A stretch of 64,000 nucleotides of DNA from Peptococcaceae bacterium BICA1-8 (GCA_000802045.1 JUEF01000126.1:21092-85091); one strand, 5' to 3'. Shown: positions 17,384 to 26,368, counted from the stretch's first letter. Made by a program: numbers and translations. Notes: generated by a model from the letters alone, not told the origin.

Positions 17384-18797
17384 GATTGATATTTTTAGAA
17401 TGGCCTATAAAAATTTATGGCGCCGCAAAGTGAGAACATTTTTAACTGTATTAGGGGTGCTTATTGGTACCACCTCTATAGTAGTTATGCTTTCTTTAGG
17501 GATAGGTCTTAATGAATCAAGTAAGCGGGACATGGAACGCTGGGGAAGCTTAAACCAGATTGATGTGATGGCTGGCATGAACTTTGATGAACAGGGGAAT
17601 CCAATTGGTCAAGCTAATCCTTTAAATGATGATGCAGTAAATGAAATCAAGGCAATTCCTGGCGTAATAGCCGTCTCTCCCGGGTTTAACATGGGTGGGA
17701 GGGCACTATGGGGACGCAAGGAGGGACATCTGCAGTTGGTTGGCCTTGAACCTGATCAAATGTCTCAGTTTGAGTTTGAAATAGCGGAAGGTCGGTTCTT
17801 GGAAGGTGATGACCGCTTTAACATTGTTGTGGGTTGGGAAGTAGGTAGAAACTTCCGGGACCGCAGGGAAATGGACATGATGCGCAATATGTCTGAGCGG
17901 GGCGGGGCAATGATGCGCCAACAGCAGATGCAGCAGGAAACTAGCACCATAGAAATGATGAATCAAAGGATTTCCATGGAAGTCAATAACCGCAACGGGC
18001 AGAAAAAGATCTATAACTTTACAGTAGTGGGTGTTTTAAGTGAAAAAAATATGAATAAGGCTTGGCAGGCTTACGCACCAATTGAAGAGATTAAAAGAAT
18101 AAGGGATTATGTTATGGGGGGAGCCCGTAATACTGGTGAAGATCCTAGGATGGCTATGGAAATGGCGATTAAAGGTGGAGGACGTGTAACTACTTCAGTC
18201 CGTTCCTCAAGGGAGCCTCAGGGCCCCTCGCCTAATGATTATGAATTTATCTGGGTTAGAACTGATAATGTTGATGCTACCAAACAGGTTTCTAAAGCTC
18301 TGAAGGAAAAAGGTTATCAGGCCTATTCTATGGCTGATAATTTGGAAGGAATAGAAAAGACGTCCAAAACGATCCAGGCTATACTAGGGGGTATTGGCAG
18401 TATTACTTTATTGGTAGCAGCTCTGGGCATCATAAATACTATGATTATGTCAATTTATGAGCGGACTAGGGAAATTGGCATCATGAAAGTAATCGGTGCT
18501 TCCTTTTTTGATGTCCGGATGCTGTTCTTAACAGAAGCAGGACTTATTGGATTGATGGGTGGGATTTTTGGGCTAGGTTTAAGCTATGGGGCATCAAGTG
18601 TGATAAATCATTTCGGGTCCGGCTTTATTAATCGTGGGATGCCCCCCGGTGAGGTGGCCAATTCCCTTTCGGTTATACCACCATGGCTAACGCTATTTGC
18701 TTTAGGTTTCTCCATTCTCATTGGAGTTGTTGCCGGGCTTTATCCTGCTGATCGGGCTGTGCGTCTAAGTCCAATCTCGGCAATTCGGAATGAGTAA
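17376..18797 (+). CDS. ABC transporter permease, FtsX/MacB type
   Basis: 473-aa permease: one N-terminal helix (RTFLTVLGVLIGTTSIVVML), a large extracytoplasmic MacB-PCD domain (residues about 50-320) that contains a Met-rich insertion (MMRNMSERGGAMMRQQQMQQ), then three C-terminal helices with the FtsX motif (GIINTMIMSIYERTREIGIMKVIGA). ATG at 17376 overlaps the previous stop (ATGTATAA). Forms a tripartite unit with the two preceding genes; the substrate is unknown. Confidence 0.88.
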   Translation: MYKIDIFRMAYKNLWRRKVRTFLTVLGVLIGTTSIVVMLSLGIGLNESSKRDMERWGSLNQIDVMAGMNFDEQGNPIGQANPLNDDAVNEIKAIPGVIAVSPGFNMGGRALWGRKEGHLQLVGLEPDQMSQFEFEIAEGRFLEGDDRFNIVVGWEVGRNFRDRREMDMMRNMSERGGAMMRQQQMQQETSTIEMMNQRISMEVNNRNGQKKIYNFTVVGVLSEKNMNKAWQAYAPIEEIKRIRDYVMGGARNTGEDPRMAMEMAIKGGGRVTTSVRSSREPQGPSPNDYEFIWVRTDNVDATKQVSKALKEKGYQAYSMADNLEGIEKTSKTIQAILGGIGSITLLVAALGIINTMIMSIYERTREIGIMKVIGASFFDVRMLFLTEAGLIGLMGGIFGLGLSYGASSVINHFGSGFINRGMPPGEVANSLSVIPPWLTLFALGFSILIGVVAGLYPADRAVRLSPISAIRNE

Positions 18798-18966
18798 TAA
18801 TTGAGGTTAAGGTTTCGCTTCGCTAGATTAAGATTTCGCTACGCTAGAATTAAAAAACTATGACATCGTGACATGTCATAAGTAACTAGCCACTATGAAA
18901 TATAGGCGTGTAGACGAATTGACTAATAGACGCATTAGACGAAAAGGGGCTGAAGTCGTAGGCGGC

Positions 18967-19857
18967 TCAGCCTTTTAATGTAATAACCACCACACCTAAG
19001 AAAATCATCCCGATATATGCGAGCATTTTCTTACTTAGTTTCTCTTCCTTCAGCTTGTAGACGTATTTACCTAGAAACATGACAAAAATAGGTTCGGTGT
19101 TAGCTATGGTTACAGCAATAGCTACGGGAATAGTCTTCAAAGCGAAAAAATAGCAAACGGTACCTATAGTCGTAAATAGGCCGCCGATAATAAAATTTTT
19201 CTTAGCAGTCGGGGGTGTTTCTTTGAATTCCTTGAAGCGTCCTTTTATAGTAAAGTAAATAAGATAAAATATTAAGGAACCTAAAGTGCTTATAGCTAGA
19301 CCCAGAACTGCCGAATCTATATATTGTAAGCTAAATTTTCTAAAGACATTGCCACCCGCAAAAGACAAGGCAGAAAGAAGGGCGAAAAGAATACCTAGCT
19401 TTAATGAGCCTTTTGCTGATTTCTCGCTAGTGCCATTTTGTAATTGGGAAAGCTGATAAAGACCAAACATGACAACAAACATGCCTATTAAAGCCGTTGT
19501 GCTCAATGTTTCCCCTAAAGCTAAGAAAGCGATAATAGCCGCAAAAACCGGGGCAGTAATTTTTATTGATGACGCTAAGGTAATAGAAACGTGGTTGATG
19601 GCGGTGTAAAATGTTAGCCTACCTAGGATCGGTCCCATAATACCCGAAAGAACAAAAAATATAATGCCTGGAAAATTAAGGATCCCCGGGTTTTTTATGA
19701 AAACATAAATAGCGAAAAATAGGGCTAATGAAAAATTTACTATTATGGTATAAAAAACGCCGATATCCTTAGCACCATTTTCCATGCCTTTCTTCATATA
19801 AAAATTACTGCTTGCATAACCATAAGCTACTAATACTGCATAAAATACTCCAATCAT
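18967..19857 (-). CDS. EamA/DMT-superfamily transporter
   Basis: 296-aa protein with ten predicted helices in two EamA repeats (residues about 1-140 and 150-296); the second repeat carries the family phrase ATIANTEPIFVMFLGKYVYKLKEEKLSKKMLAYIGMIFLGVVVI near the end. Members export amino acids, nucleosides or other metabolites; the substrate is not readable. ATG preceded by AAAGGGG. A consensus-like promoter lies just upstream. Monocistronic. Confidence 0.88.
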   Translation of the reverse strand: MIGVFYAVLVAYGYASSNFYMKKGMENGAKDIGVFYTIIVNFSLALFFAIYVFIKNPGILNFPGIIFFVLSGIMGPILGRLTFYTAINHVSITLASSIKITAPVFAAIIAFLALGETLSTTALIGMFVVMFGLYQLSQLQNGTSEKSAKGSLKLGILFALLSALSFAGGNVFRKFSLQYIDSAVLGLAISTLGSLIFYLIYFTIKGRFKEFKETPPTAKKNFIIGGLFTTIGTVCYFFALKTIPVAIAVTIANTEPIFVMFLGKYVYKLKEEKLSKKMLAYIGMIFLGVVVITLKG

Positions 19858-19889
19858 TTTTGTGGCCCCTTTATGTGAAAGATACAGTA

Positions 19890-19918
19890 ATTATATTGGA
19901 AATGAATTTTATAAACAA
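19890..19918 (-). promoter_or_regulatory. Promoter of the EamA transporter
   Basis: Minus strand TTGTTT, 17 bases, TATAAT, 33 bases before the ATG. Confidence 0.6.
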
Positions 19919-20039
19919 TAGGCTGAAAAGTGGAATTTTTTGCATTTTAAATAGTCTAAGTATTAAAACAATAATGTTACAGAGGGAAAAAGAAAAAAAT
20001 ACCCTGTTAATGACCCCAACATATAAGTAGGAGGAAATT

Positions 20040-21219
20040 ATGCTAAAAGGAAAAATGAGCTTAATATTATGTGTAGTGCTAATAATTAGCTTGTCAGCTA
20101 TTGGTTGTACTGGATTAGGCCAAAAGAAAGACCAAGCTAATGATAAAGCAGGATTACAAATTTATAGTATGTCGACAGGTTTAGGATCTGTTAGTAATAA
20201 TAATATAGATCTGCACCGCTTGACTTATACAATAAATTTAAGTAATGAAAATACTGAAGATCATTGGCAGGTACTATATCGAGCAGGATTTTATCGTGGT
20301 GGACCAATATTAATGAGTGCAATTGCCGGCATAGACCAGGCCCTATGGGATATAAAAGGGAAGTATTATAATGCACCTATATACCAACTAATAGGTGGTG
20401 CCTGTAGAGATAAGATACGGGTCTATTGCTGGATTGGAGGAGATCGTCCTCAGGATGTTGGTGCCCAAGCTAAAGAAAAGCAAGAACAAGGATACACTGC
20501 AATAAAAATGAATGGTACGGAAGAATTGCATTATATAGATTCCTATAGCAAAATTGATGAGGCTGTGGCAAGAGTGGCAGCAATTAGGGAAACCTGTGGA
20601 AAGGATTTTGGTATCGCTGTAGATTTTCATGGCCGTGTTCATAAGGCTATGGCAAAAATTCTGGTCAAGGAGCTGGAGTCTTATCGGCTGATGTTTATTG
20701 AAGAACCCGTTCTCGCCGAAAATATTGAGGCCTTAAAGGAGAACCAAGCACTCAGCCACTCCTATAGCAACGGGCGAAAGGATGTTTTCGCGGTGGGATT
20801 TTAAAAAAATATTTACGGATGGATATGTAGATATCATTCAACCCGATTTATCACATGCGGGCGGCATAACCGAATGCAAAATTTGTACCATGGCCGAAGC
20901 TTATGATGTAGCTGTTGCACCACATTGCCCCTTAGGACCTATAGCCTTGGCTGCCTCCTTACAGCTTGATGCTTGCACACCCAATGCATTTATTCAAGAA
21001 CAGAGTTTAGGCATTCATTATAACCAGGGCGGGGACCTTCTTGACTATCTAAAGGATACTGGTGCCTTTAAACATGAACAAGGTTTTGTAAATATATTGG
21101 AAAAGCCTGGTTTAGGTATATAAATTGATGAAGAAAAGGTTCGCGAAGCAGCTCTTAAAGGCAATAATTGGAAAAACCCCGTTTGGCGTAATCAGGATGG
21201 AACTATTGCTGAATGGTAA
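20040..21219 (+). pseudogene. dgoD: Decayed D-galactonate dehydratase fused behind a lipoprotein signal
   Basis: An enolase-superfamily sugar-acid dehydratase broken in three ways. (1) Its first 70 or so residues are replaced by a lipoprotein leader (ISLSAIGCTGLG); DgoD homology begins at about EDHWQVLYRAGFYRGGP. (2) Near base 20750 the frame shifts: the second frame continues [17 protein letters not shown], listed in the track as a separate 113-aa ORF. (3) A TAA at 21121 interrupts GLGI/IDEEKV, and the frame then runs on to WRNQDG..AEW and stop at 21219. Metal and catalytic segments ([31 protein letters not shown]) are otherwise intact, so decay is recent. The intact enzyme would convert galactonate to 2-keto-3-deoxygalactonate. 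Confidence 0.88.
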
Positions 21220-21543
21220 AACCGCTAAACAAATTTCATATAAATGATTATCATGATTAAGGCCTCTCGCTGCAGAGGCCTTTTTTATTGAGAAGTATTT
21301 ATTAAAAAGGGCAAATTTACATGGTGTGTGCAGGTATATTTTCCTTAGTGATTAAGTTATCGTAAATAATTTAAAAAACTTTAAATTATTTAGCAGGATA
21401 TTCTGCAAATAGGTAGAAATATTTAAGTGAAAATTATAAAATGACGTTTCATAATGCGATACGTATATATTGGAGAATAGTTTAGCTCAATATAATTTTA
21501 TGGTTTACTATTAAGGTAAATAGAAGTTTAGGGAGTTGATAAA
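21220..21543 (+). promoter_or_regulatory. Terminator, hairpin, IclR-like box and promoter before the sugar-acid operon
   Basis: No gene in this 324-base gap. It holds a terminator (AGGCCTCT/AGAGGCCT plus T-run, 21259-21286), a perfect AT palindrome (TAAATAATTTAAA/TTTAAATTATTTA, 21363-21392), the palindrome GTTTCATAATGCGATAC (21446-21462) repeated before the TRAP genes, and a weak promoter (TTGGAG, 15 bases, TATAAT at 21491-21496). The ribosome site AGGGAG precedes the next GTG. Confidence 0.6.
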
Positions 21544-23262
21544 GTGGGCAGATCCGAAGAAATAAGGAAAATTGGTCCTGAGATTGATGCATTAAGACAG
21601 GGGATGGATTGGCATGTCAATGACCTTGATCGGGTTCAAATCCTTATTGAAAGCACACAAGGCTCCAGTCATCCTGGTAGCTTTGGTTTAAAAGACCTTG
21701 TAGAGGAAGTAGAAAAGGGTGTCATCTATGCCCAGGGTAAACCGGGTCAATACACAGTGACTGATATTTGCGATGGTATTGCTCAAGGCCATGAAGGAAT
21801 GAGTTACTCCCTTTTATCCAGAGAAATAATTGCCGGAATGGTAGAAATCCATGCTAAAGCAAATCCTGTTGACGGGCTGGTCTTGATTTCCTCCTGTGAT
21901 AAAGCTTTACCCGCTCATTTAATGGCTGCAGCAAGATTAAATATGCCTACCATTCATGTGCCCGGCGGAGTTATGTTAGCAGGGCCGGATGGGCTGACAT
22001 TAGAACAGGTAGGGACTTATAGTGTTTGGCATCGTAAAGGTGAAATTAACGATGAACAGTTTTGCCGCTTGAAGACTGCATCTTGTCCGACTTGTGGTGC
22101 ATGTCAGTTTATGGGTACTGCCGGCACAATGCAGGTAATGTCAGAAGCATTGGGGCTCTCTTTGCCGGGTACTGCAACTATTCCTTACGCACTTAAAACT
22201 ATCAGGACTTTAGCCCGGGATGCTGGTGTACAAATTATTAGGCTTGTAGAAAAAGAAATAAAAGCTAGGGATATTCTAACCTACGAAGCTTTCTATAATG
22301 CGGTTGTGATACATGCCGCTATTTCCGGATCAACAAATGCTTTGCTACACTTGCCTGCCATAGCCAGAGAAGTGGGAATTGATTTAGAACCTAGTCTTTT
22401 TGATGAAGTAAATAAAAAAGTTCCTTTTATAGTAAATACGAGACCTGCAGGGAAATATGCGACTGAATTATTTTGGTATGCAGGGGGAGTACCGGCAGTA
22501 ATGCTGGCCTTAAAGGAATTTTTAAACCTAGACGTACTAACCTGTACAGGAATGACATTAGGAGATAATTTGCAATTTATCAAAGATTCTGGTTGGATAC
22601 AAGCTAATAACGGTTATTTAAATAATTACCGGTTAAAACCGGAGGATATAATTTCTCCCCCAAATAGACCGCTCCAGTCTCAGGGCTCCATTGCCGTGCT
22701 AAAAGGCAATTTAGCCCCTGAGGGGTCTGTAGTTAAACATTCGGCAATAAATCCCGAAATGCATGTCCATGTTGGGCCAGCCAAGGTATTTGGTGATGAA
22801 TTATCGGCTAGAGAGGCTGTTCTAACTGGGGAAATTAAGCCAGGAGATGTTATTGTAGTAAGTTATGCAGGTCCTAAGGGAAGTGGAATGCCTGAAATGT
22901 TTTATACTACAGAAGCAATCGCCGCTGACCCTCAGCTAATATCGACGACGGCATTAGTTACTGACGGTAGATTTTCCGGAGCCACAAGAGGACCCGCTAT
23001 TGGTCACGTTTCTCCAGAGGCTCAGGAAGGCGGACCTATTGCTTTAGTAGAAGATGGGGACTTAATAAAAATAGATATTCCAGGTCGAACTATAAACATT
23101 GTAGGTATAAATAATAAACATTTAAACCCTGAAGAAATTTCTGAAGTTCTCAAAGAACGGCAAAAATACTGGCAGCCTAAAAATAATTCTTCGGAAAAAG
23201 GAATTTTGAGTATATATAAAAAATTGGCGGTCTCTGCCATGGCTGGCGGTTATATGAGATAG
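21544..23262 (+). CDS. IlvD/Edd family dehydratase, probably sugar-acid specific
   Basis: 572-aa Fe-S dehydratase. Family blocks: DGIAQGHEGMSYSLLSREII, SSCDKALPAHLMAAARLN (cluster Cys), CPTCGACQFMGTAGTMQ (cluster Cys), SGSTNALLHLPAIA and the C-terminal TDGRFSGATRGPAIGHVSPEA. Where IlvD carries a CNxH cluster cysteine near the N-terminus, this protein reads SSHPGS (residues 41-46), so one expected ligand is absent; this points to the sugar-acid subgroup rather than the branched-chain amino acid enzyme. Followed within 10 bases by KDPG aldolase and then KDG kinase, so it likely makes 2-keto-3-deoxy sugar acids. GTG start. Confidence 0.82.
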   Translation: MGRSEEIRKIGPEIDALRQGMDWHVNDLDRVQILIESTQGSSHPGSFGLKDLVEEVEKGVIYAQGKPGQYTVTDICDGIAQGHEGMSYSLLSREIIAGMVEIHAKANPVDGLVLISSCDKALPAHLMAAARLNMPTIHVPGGVMLAGPDGLTLEQVGTYSVWHRKGEINDEQFCRLKTASCPTCGACQFMGTAGTMQVMSEALGLSLPGTATIPYALKTIRTLARDAGVQIIRLVEKEIKARDILTYEAFYNAVVIHAAISGSTNALLHLPAIAREVGIDLEPSLFDEVNKKVPFIVNTRPAGKYATELFWYAGGVPAVMLALKEFLNLDVLTCTGMTLGDNLQFIKDSGWIQANNGYLNNYRLKPEDIISPPNRPLQSQGSIAVLKGNLAPEGSVVKHSAINPEMHVHVGPAKVFGDELSAREAVLTGEIKPGDVIVVSYAGPKGSGMPEMFYTTEAIAADPQLISTTALVTDGRFSGATRGPAIGHVSPEAQEGGPIALVEDGDLIKIDIPGRTINIVGINNKHLNPEEISEVLKERQKYWQPKNNSSEKGILSIYKKLAVSAMAGGYMR

Positions 23263-23272
23263 GAGGCATTTT

Positions 23273-23935
23273 ATGAGAAGGCTTGAGATTTTACAGAGTA
23301 TTCTAGACAGCGGTATCGTAGCTGTTGTGAGAACAGAATCTGCTGAAAAGGCAAAAAGAATTATTGATGCTGTAATGGCCGGGGGTATCAATACCATTGA
23401 GGTTACTATGACCGTACCAGGAGCCATTGATGTTATCAAAGAGATAGTGAGTTTAAAAAGTGATAATATGATTCTCGGTGTGGGAACCGTCCTTGATTCC
23501 GAAACTGCCAGGGCAGCAATCCTTGCCGGTGCGGAATATGTTGTCTCTCCCCATCTTAACCCTGAGGTAATCAAACTATGTAACCGTTATCAAGTCCCAT
23601 GTATGCCGGGGGCCATGACCATTAAGGAAATAGTGGAAGCCCTGGAGCTAGGCGCAGATATTGTAAAGATATTTCCAGGGGAGATTCTAGGTCCTCAGGC
23701 TATTAAAGCCATTATGGGCCCTCTGCCTCAGGCGCCTTTAATGCCAACTGGTGGAGTTTCTTTGGAAAATGTTGAGGAATGGATAAAAGCAGGTGCTGTT
23801 GCTGTGGGGGTAGGAGGGTCTTTAACTAAAGGGGCTAAAACAGAAAATTATGAATTAGTAACCGAAACAGCCCGGAGGTTCGTGGAAAAAATAAGAAAAA
23901 CTAGAGACAAAAAAGCGCAAATTACACCGACATGA
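23273..23935 (+). CDS. eda: 2-keto-3-deoxy-6-phosphogluconate/4-hydroxy-2-oxoglutarate aldolase
   Basis: 220-aa class I aldolase that splits KDPG into pyruvate and glyceraldehyde 3-phosphate. Active-site Glu lies in GGINTIEVTMTVPGA and the Schiff-base lysine in GADIVKIFPG; the phosphate-binding loop is TGGVSLENVEEWI. TAGGAGG precedes the ATG. It sits between the dehydratase and the kinase, completing an Entner-Doudoroff-type branch for hexonates or uronates. Confidence 0.93.
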   Translation: MRRLEILQSILDSGIVAVVRTESAEKAKRIIDAVMAGGINTIEVTMTVPGAIDVIKEIVSLKSDNMILGVGTVLDSETARAAILAGAEYVVSPHLNPEVIKLCNRYQVPCMPGAMTIKEIVEALELGADIVKIFPGEILGPQAIKAIMGPLPQAPLMPTGGVSLENVEEWIKAGAVAVGVGGSLTKGAKTENYELVTETARRFVEKIRKTRDKKAQITPT

Positions 23936-23993
23936 TCAATTGAAAAAACAGATAATTTTTGATAAGAAATCAATATCAGTTATGGAGGAAAAT

Positions 23994-25019
23994 ATGGGCA
24001 AAAAAGTTGTAACCTTTGGGGAAATAATGCTTAGGCTGGTAGCTCCAGGTTATCAAAGAATAACTCAGGCTAGTTGTTTTGAAGCTACTTATGCTGGTGG
24101 AGAGGCTAATGTTGCCGTTTCTTTGGCAAATTATGGACTTGATGCTTATTTTATTACTAAACTGCCTAAGCATGAAGTAGGGCAGGCCTGTAGGGGTTTT
24201 CTGAGGAAATATGGCGTCAAAGCGGACTATATAAAAATGGAAGGTGATCGGTTGGGTGTTTATTACCTAGAGACAGGGGCTTCCCAAAGAGCTTCCAAGG
24301 TAATATATGATCGGGCTAACTCGTCAATAGCTATGATTAAGCTTGGTGAAATGGATTGGGATGAGATTTTTAAAGGGGCAGAGTTATTCCATTTTACAGG
24401 TATTACTCCAGCTATCAGTGATTCGACAGCAGAGGTAACCTTAGAAGCGTTGAAGGCTGCCAAGAAAGCGGGCATAATGGTAAGCTGTGATTTAAACTTT
24501 CGCAAAAAACTATGGACTTCCGAAAAAGCTAATAGAGTAATGAGTGGATTAATGGAATATGTGGATATTGCTGTGGGAAATGAAGAAGATGCTGAAAATG
24601 TATTTGGTATCAAAGCTGATAAAACCGACATTACTATAGGCGAATTGGATGATGTTGGTTATCATCAGGTGGCTAAAAGATTAGTGGAAAGATTTGGTTT
24701 CAAGAAGGTAGCTATAACTTTAAGAGAAAGTTATTCAGCTTCAGATAATGGCTGGTCTGCCCTTCTCTATGACGGTCAAGAATTTTATAAGTCTAGGAAA
24801 TACCATATTCACATAGTTGATCGGGTCGGAGGTGGAGATTCATTCTGTGGAGGACTGCTTTATGGCCTTTTAAGCGGAATGGATAATCAGAGAGCCTTAG
24901 AATTTGCAGTGGCGGCCTCCTGCTTAAAGCACAGCATTCCTGGTGACTTTAACCTTGTATCGGTTGAAGAGGTAGAAAATTTAATGAAGGGTGACGGCTC
25001 TGGTAGGGTTCAACGGTAA
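23994..25019 (+). CDS. kdgK: 2-keto-3-deoxygluconate kinase (PfkB family)
   Basis: 341-aa ribokinase-family sugar kinase. N-terminal FGEIMLRLVAPG and AGGEANVAVSLANYG are typical of KDG kinases; the catalytic signature is VDRVGGGDSFCGGLLYGLLSG with the base Asp. It phosphorylates 2-keto-3-deoxygluconate to KDPG for Eda. The ATG at 23994 follows TGGAGG and is preferred over the track start at 23940, which lacks a ribosome site. A KDGal specificity cannot be excluded given the galactonate dehydratase remnant nearby. Confidence 0.9.
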   Translation: MGKKVVTFGEIMLRLVAPGYQRITQASCFEATYAGGEANVAVSLANYGLDAYFITKLPKHEVGQACRGFLRKYGVKADYIKMEGDRLGVYYLETGASQRASKVIYDRANSSIAMIKLGEMDWDEIFKGAELFHFTGITPAISDSTAEVTLEALKAAKKAGIMVSCDLNFRKKLWTSEKANRVMSGLMEYVDIAVGNEEDAENVFGIKADKTDITIGELDDVGYHQVAKRLVERFGFKKVAITLRESYSASDNGWSALLYDGQEFYKSRKYHIHIVDRVGGGDSFCGGLLYGLLSGMDNQRALEFAVAASCLKHSIPGDFNLVSVEEVENLMKGDGSGRVQR

Positions 25020-25063
25020 AAAGAGGTTTTTTCCCAAATGGATATTCTTAATCTAATCACCAT

Positions 25064-25080
25064 ATTTCATAATGCGAAAC
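25064..25080. promoter_or_regulatory. IclR-like palindrome before the TRAP operon
   Basis: ATTTCATAATGCGAAAC is the same 17-bp partial palindrome as at 21446-21462 (15 of 17 identical). IclR/KdgR-family operators commonly have the GTTTC-N7-GAAAC layout, and an IclR gene closes this island. Confidence 0.5.
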
Positions 25081-25144
25081 GGAGTTTTTTAACTAGAAAT
25101 TTTTAAAGGATTTTTGTCCTTCTTATAGAATATCATTTTCATAT

Positions 25145-25160
25145 TTGAAAACGATTGCAA
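25145..25160. promoter_or_regulatory. LacI-family operator before the TRAP operon
   Basis: TTGAAAACGATTGCAA is a quasi-palindrome with central CG, typical for LacI-family repressors, and almost identical to the site at 29838-29853 in front of the LacI gene. Confidence 0.6.
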
Positions 25161-25183
25161 CTAAATTTAAAGGAGAGTGGTAG

Positions 25184-25252
25184 ATGGATCCAAGATTTCT
25201 GATTATTGTTTATTTAACCAATTTTCTAATTAATAAAATTACTAGGGGGTAA
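25184..25252 (+). CDS. 22-aa leader peptide ORF before dctP
   Basis: ATG with AAAGGAGAG ten bases upstream, encoding a hydrophobic peptide (DPRFLIIVYLTNFLINKITRG). Its stop is six bases before the dctP ATG and its last codons contain the AGGGGG ribosome site of dctP, so translation of the leader could open or block dctP initiation. Real translation is likely from the ribosome site; function is not known. Confidence 0.4.
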   Translation: MDPRFLIIVYLTNFLINKITRG

Positions 25253-25257
25253 AAGAG

Positions 25258-26301
25258 ATGAGAAAAAGTGGATTAATTTTATTGGTGTTATTATTAAGCT
25301 TAAGTTTAGTATTAACAGGCTGTGGTGGTACTAAGAAAGAGGAACCTAAAGCAGAAACACCTAAAGTGGAAGCGCCAAAAGAAGAGGTAAAACCAGTTAA
25401 ACTTATTGCTGCACACGTTACACCAGAAGAAGGTTCTTACCAGGTAGGTATGCTAAAGTTTAAAGAAGTAGTTGAGAAGGAAAGTAATGGTTCTATAACA
25501 GTTGAAATTCATCCAAATGGTCAGCTTGGTGGTAATGAGGATGAATTAGTACAAAAAATGGCTACAGGAACTGTAGATGTTATAGTGGCTTCTCCCGGTT
25601 TTATGACTCAGACTGTTAAAGAAATTGATTTATTAGCTTTACCATACTTGTTTGCGAGTTATGACCATTGGAAAAGTGTATTAGATGGTGAAGTAGGTCA
25701 GAAGATGGCAGGCTTAGTTGAAGAAAAAACTGATTTCAAATTCTTAGGTTGGTGGAAATGTGGTGTAAGAGTTTATTTTGGAAATAAGCCGGTAAATACA
25801 CCCGCAGATTTGAAAGATGTTAAAATTCGCATCCAAGTTAGCCCTGTTACAAGTGAAGTATGGTCGACTTTTGGTGCTCAACCAAGTTCTGTTGCATTTA
25901 ACGAGCTATATCAAGCATTGCAAAATAAAGTTGTTGATGCAGCAGAAAATGATTTTGCTAATATTTTACAAATGAAGTTCCATGAAGCAGCTCCAAATAT
26001 TTCTTTAACAAACCATGATATAGCTACTCGTTTATTATTAATGAGTGATAAAAAATATCAAAGTTTATCTCCGGAGCAGAAGGCTGCTGTAGATAAAGCT
26101 GTAGTAGCAGCTACAGAAGCCGAACGTGTGGCTGATAATGACTTGGCTGGTGTAGCCCTAGAACAATTAATAGCTGAAGGTGCAATTGTAAATGAAGTGG
26201 ATGTAGCACCATTCATTGAAATGACTCAGCCTATTAGAGATAAAGTAGCTAAGAGTCTGGGTTTAGAAGATATACTTAAAAAAATTGCTGAGATGAAGTA
26301 G
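25258..26301 (+). CDS. dctP: TRAP transporter solute-binding protein
   Basis: 347-aa extracytoplasmic lipoprotein of the DctP family: signal peptide with lipobox VLTGCGG, a Lys/Glu/Pro spacer, then the binding domain (KFKEVVEKESNGSITVEIHPNGQLGG at the start; conserved carboxylate-binding region KIRIQVSPVTSEVWSTFGAQPSSVAFNELYQALQNKVVDAAEN). The Arg in KIRIQ normally forms a salt bridge to the substrate carboxylate. Substrate unknown; sugar-acid or other organic acid expected from the neighbours. A terminator-like hairpin follows, so it is probably made in excess over DctQM. Confidence 0.93.
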   Translation: MRKSGLILLVLLLSLSLVLTGCGGTKKEEPKAETPKVEAPKEEVKPVKLIAAHVTPEEGSYQVGMLKFKEVVEKESNGSITVEIHPNGQLGGNEDELVQKMATGTVDVIVASPGFMTQTVKEIDLLALPYLFASYDHWKSVLDGEVGQKMAGLVEEKTDFKFLGWWKCGVRVYFGNKPVNTPADLKDVKIRIQVSPVTSEVWSTFGAQPSSVAFNELYQALQNKVVDAAENDFANILQMKFHEAAPNISLTNHDIATRLLLMSDKKYQSLSPEQKAAVDKAVVAATEAERVADNDLAGVALEQLIAEGAIVNEVDVAPFIEMTQPIRDKVAKSLGLEDILKKIAEMK

Positions 26302-26311
26302 TAATTTAGGG

Positions 26312-26345
26312 AAAGGTGGTCTTCTCTAAGAAGGCCACCTTTTTT
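26312..26345 (+). terminator. Partial terminator between dctP and dctQ
   Basis: AAAGGTGGTCTT pairs with AAGGCCACCTTT (one G-U) followed by six T. Expected to attenuate transcription into dctQM. Confidence 0.75.
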
Positions 26346-26368
26346 ACTAAAAAGGGATGGAGGGCTAT

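Noticed and set aside
18798-18966. TTCGCTTCGCTAGATTAAGATTTCGCTACGCTAG direct repeat as an attachment site
   Set aside because: Two short imperfect copies only 25 bases apart with no integrase or tRNA; more likely a dispersed intergenic repeat.
20782-21123. Separate 113-aa enolase-like gene
   Set aside because: It is the frameshifted continuation of the dgoD pseudogene; its first Met is internal to the conserved [10 protein letters not shown] segment.
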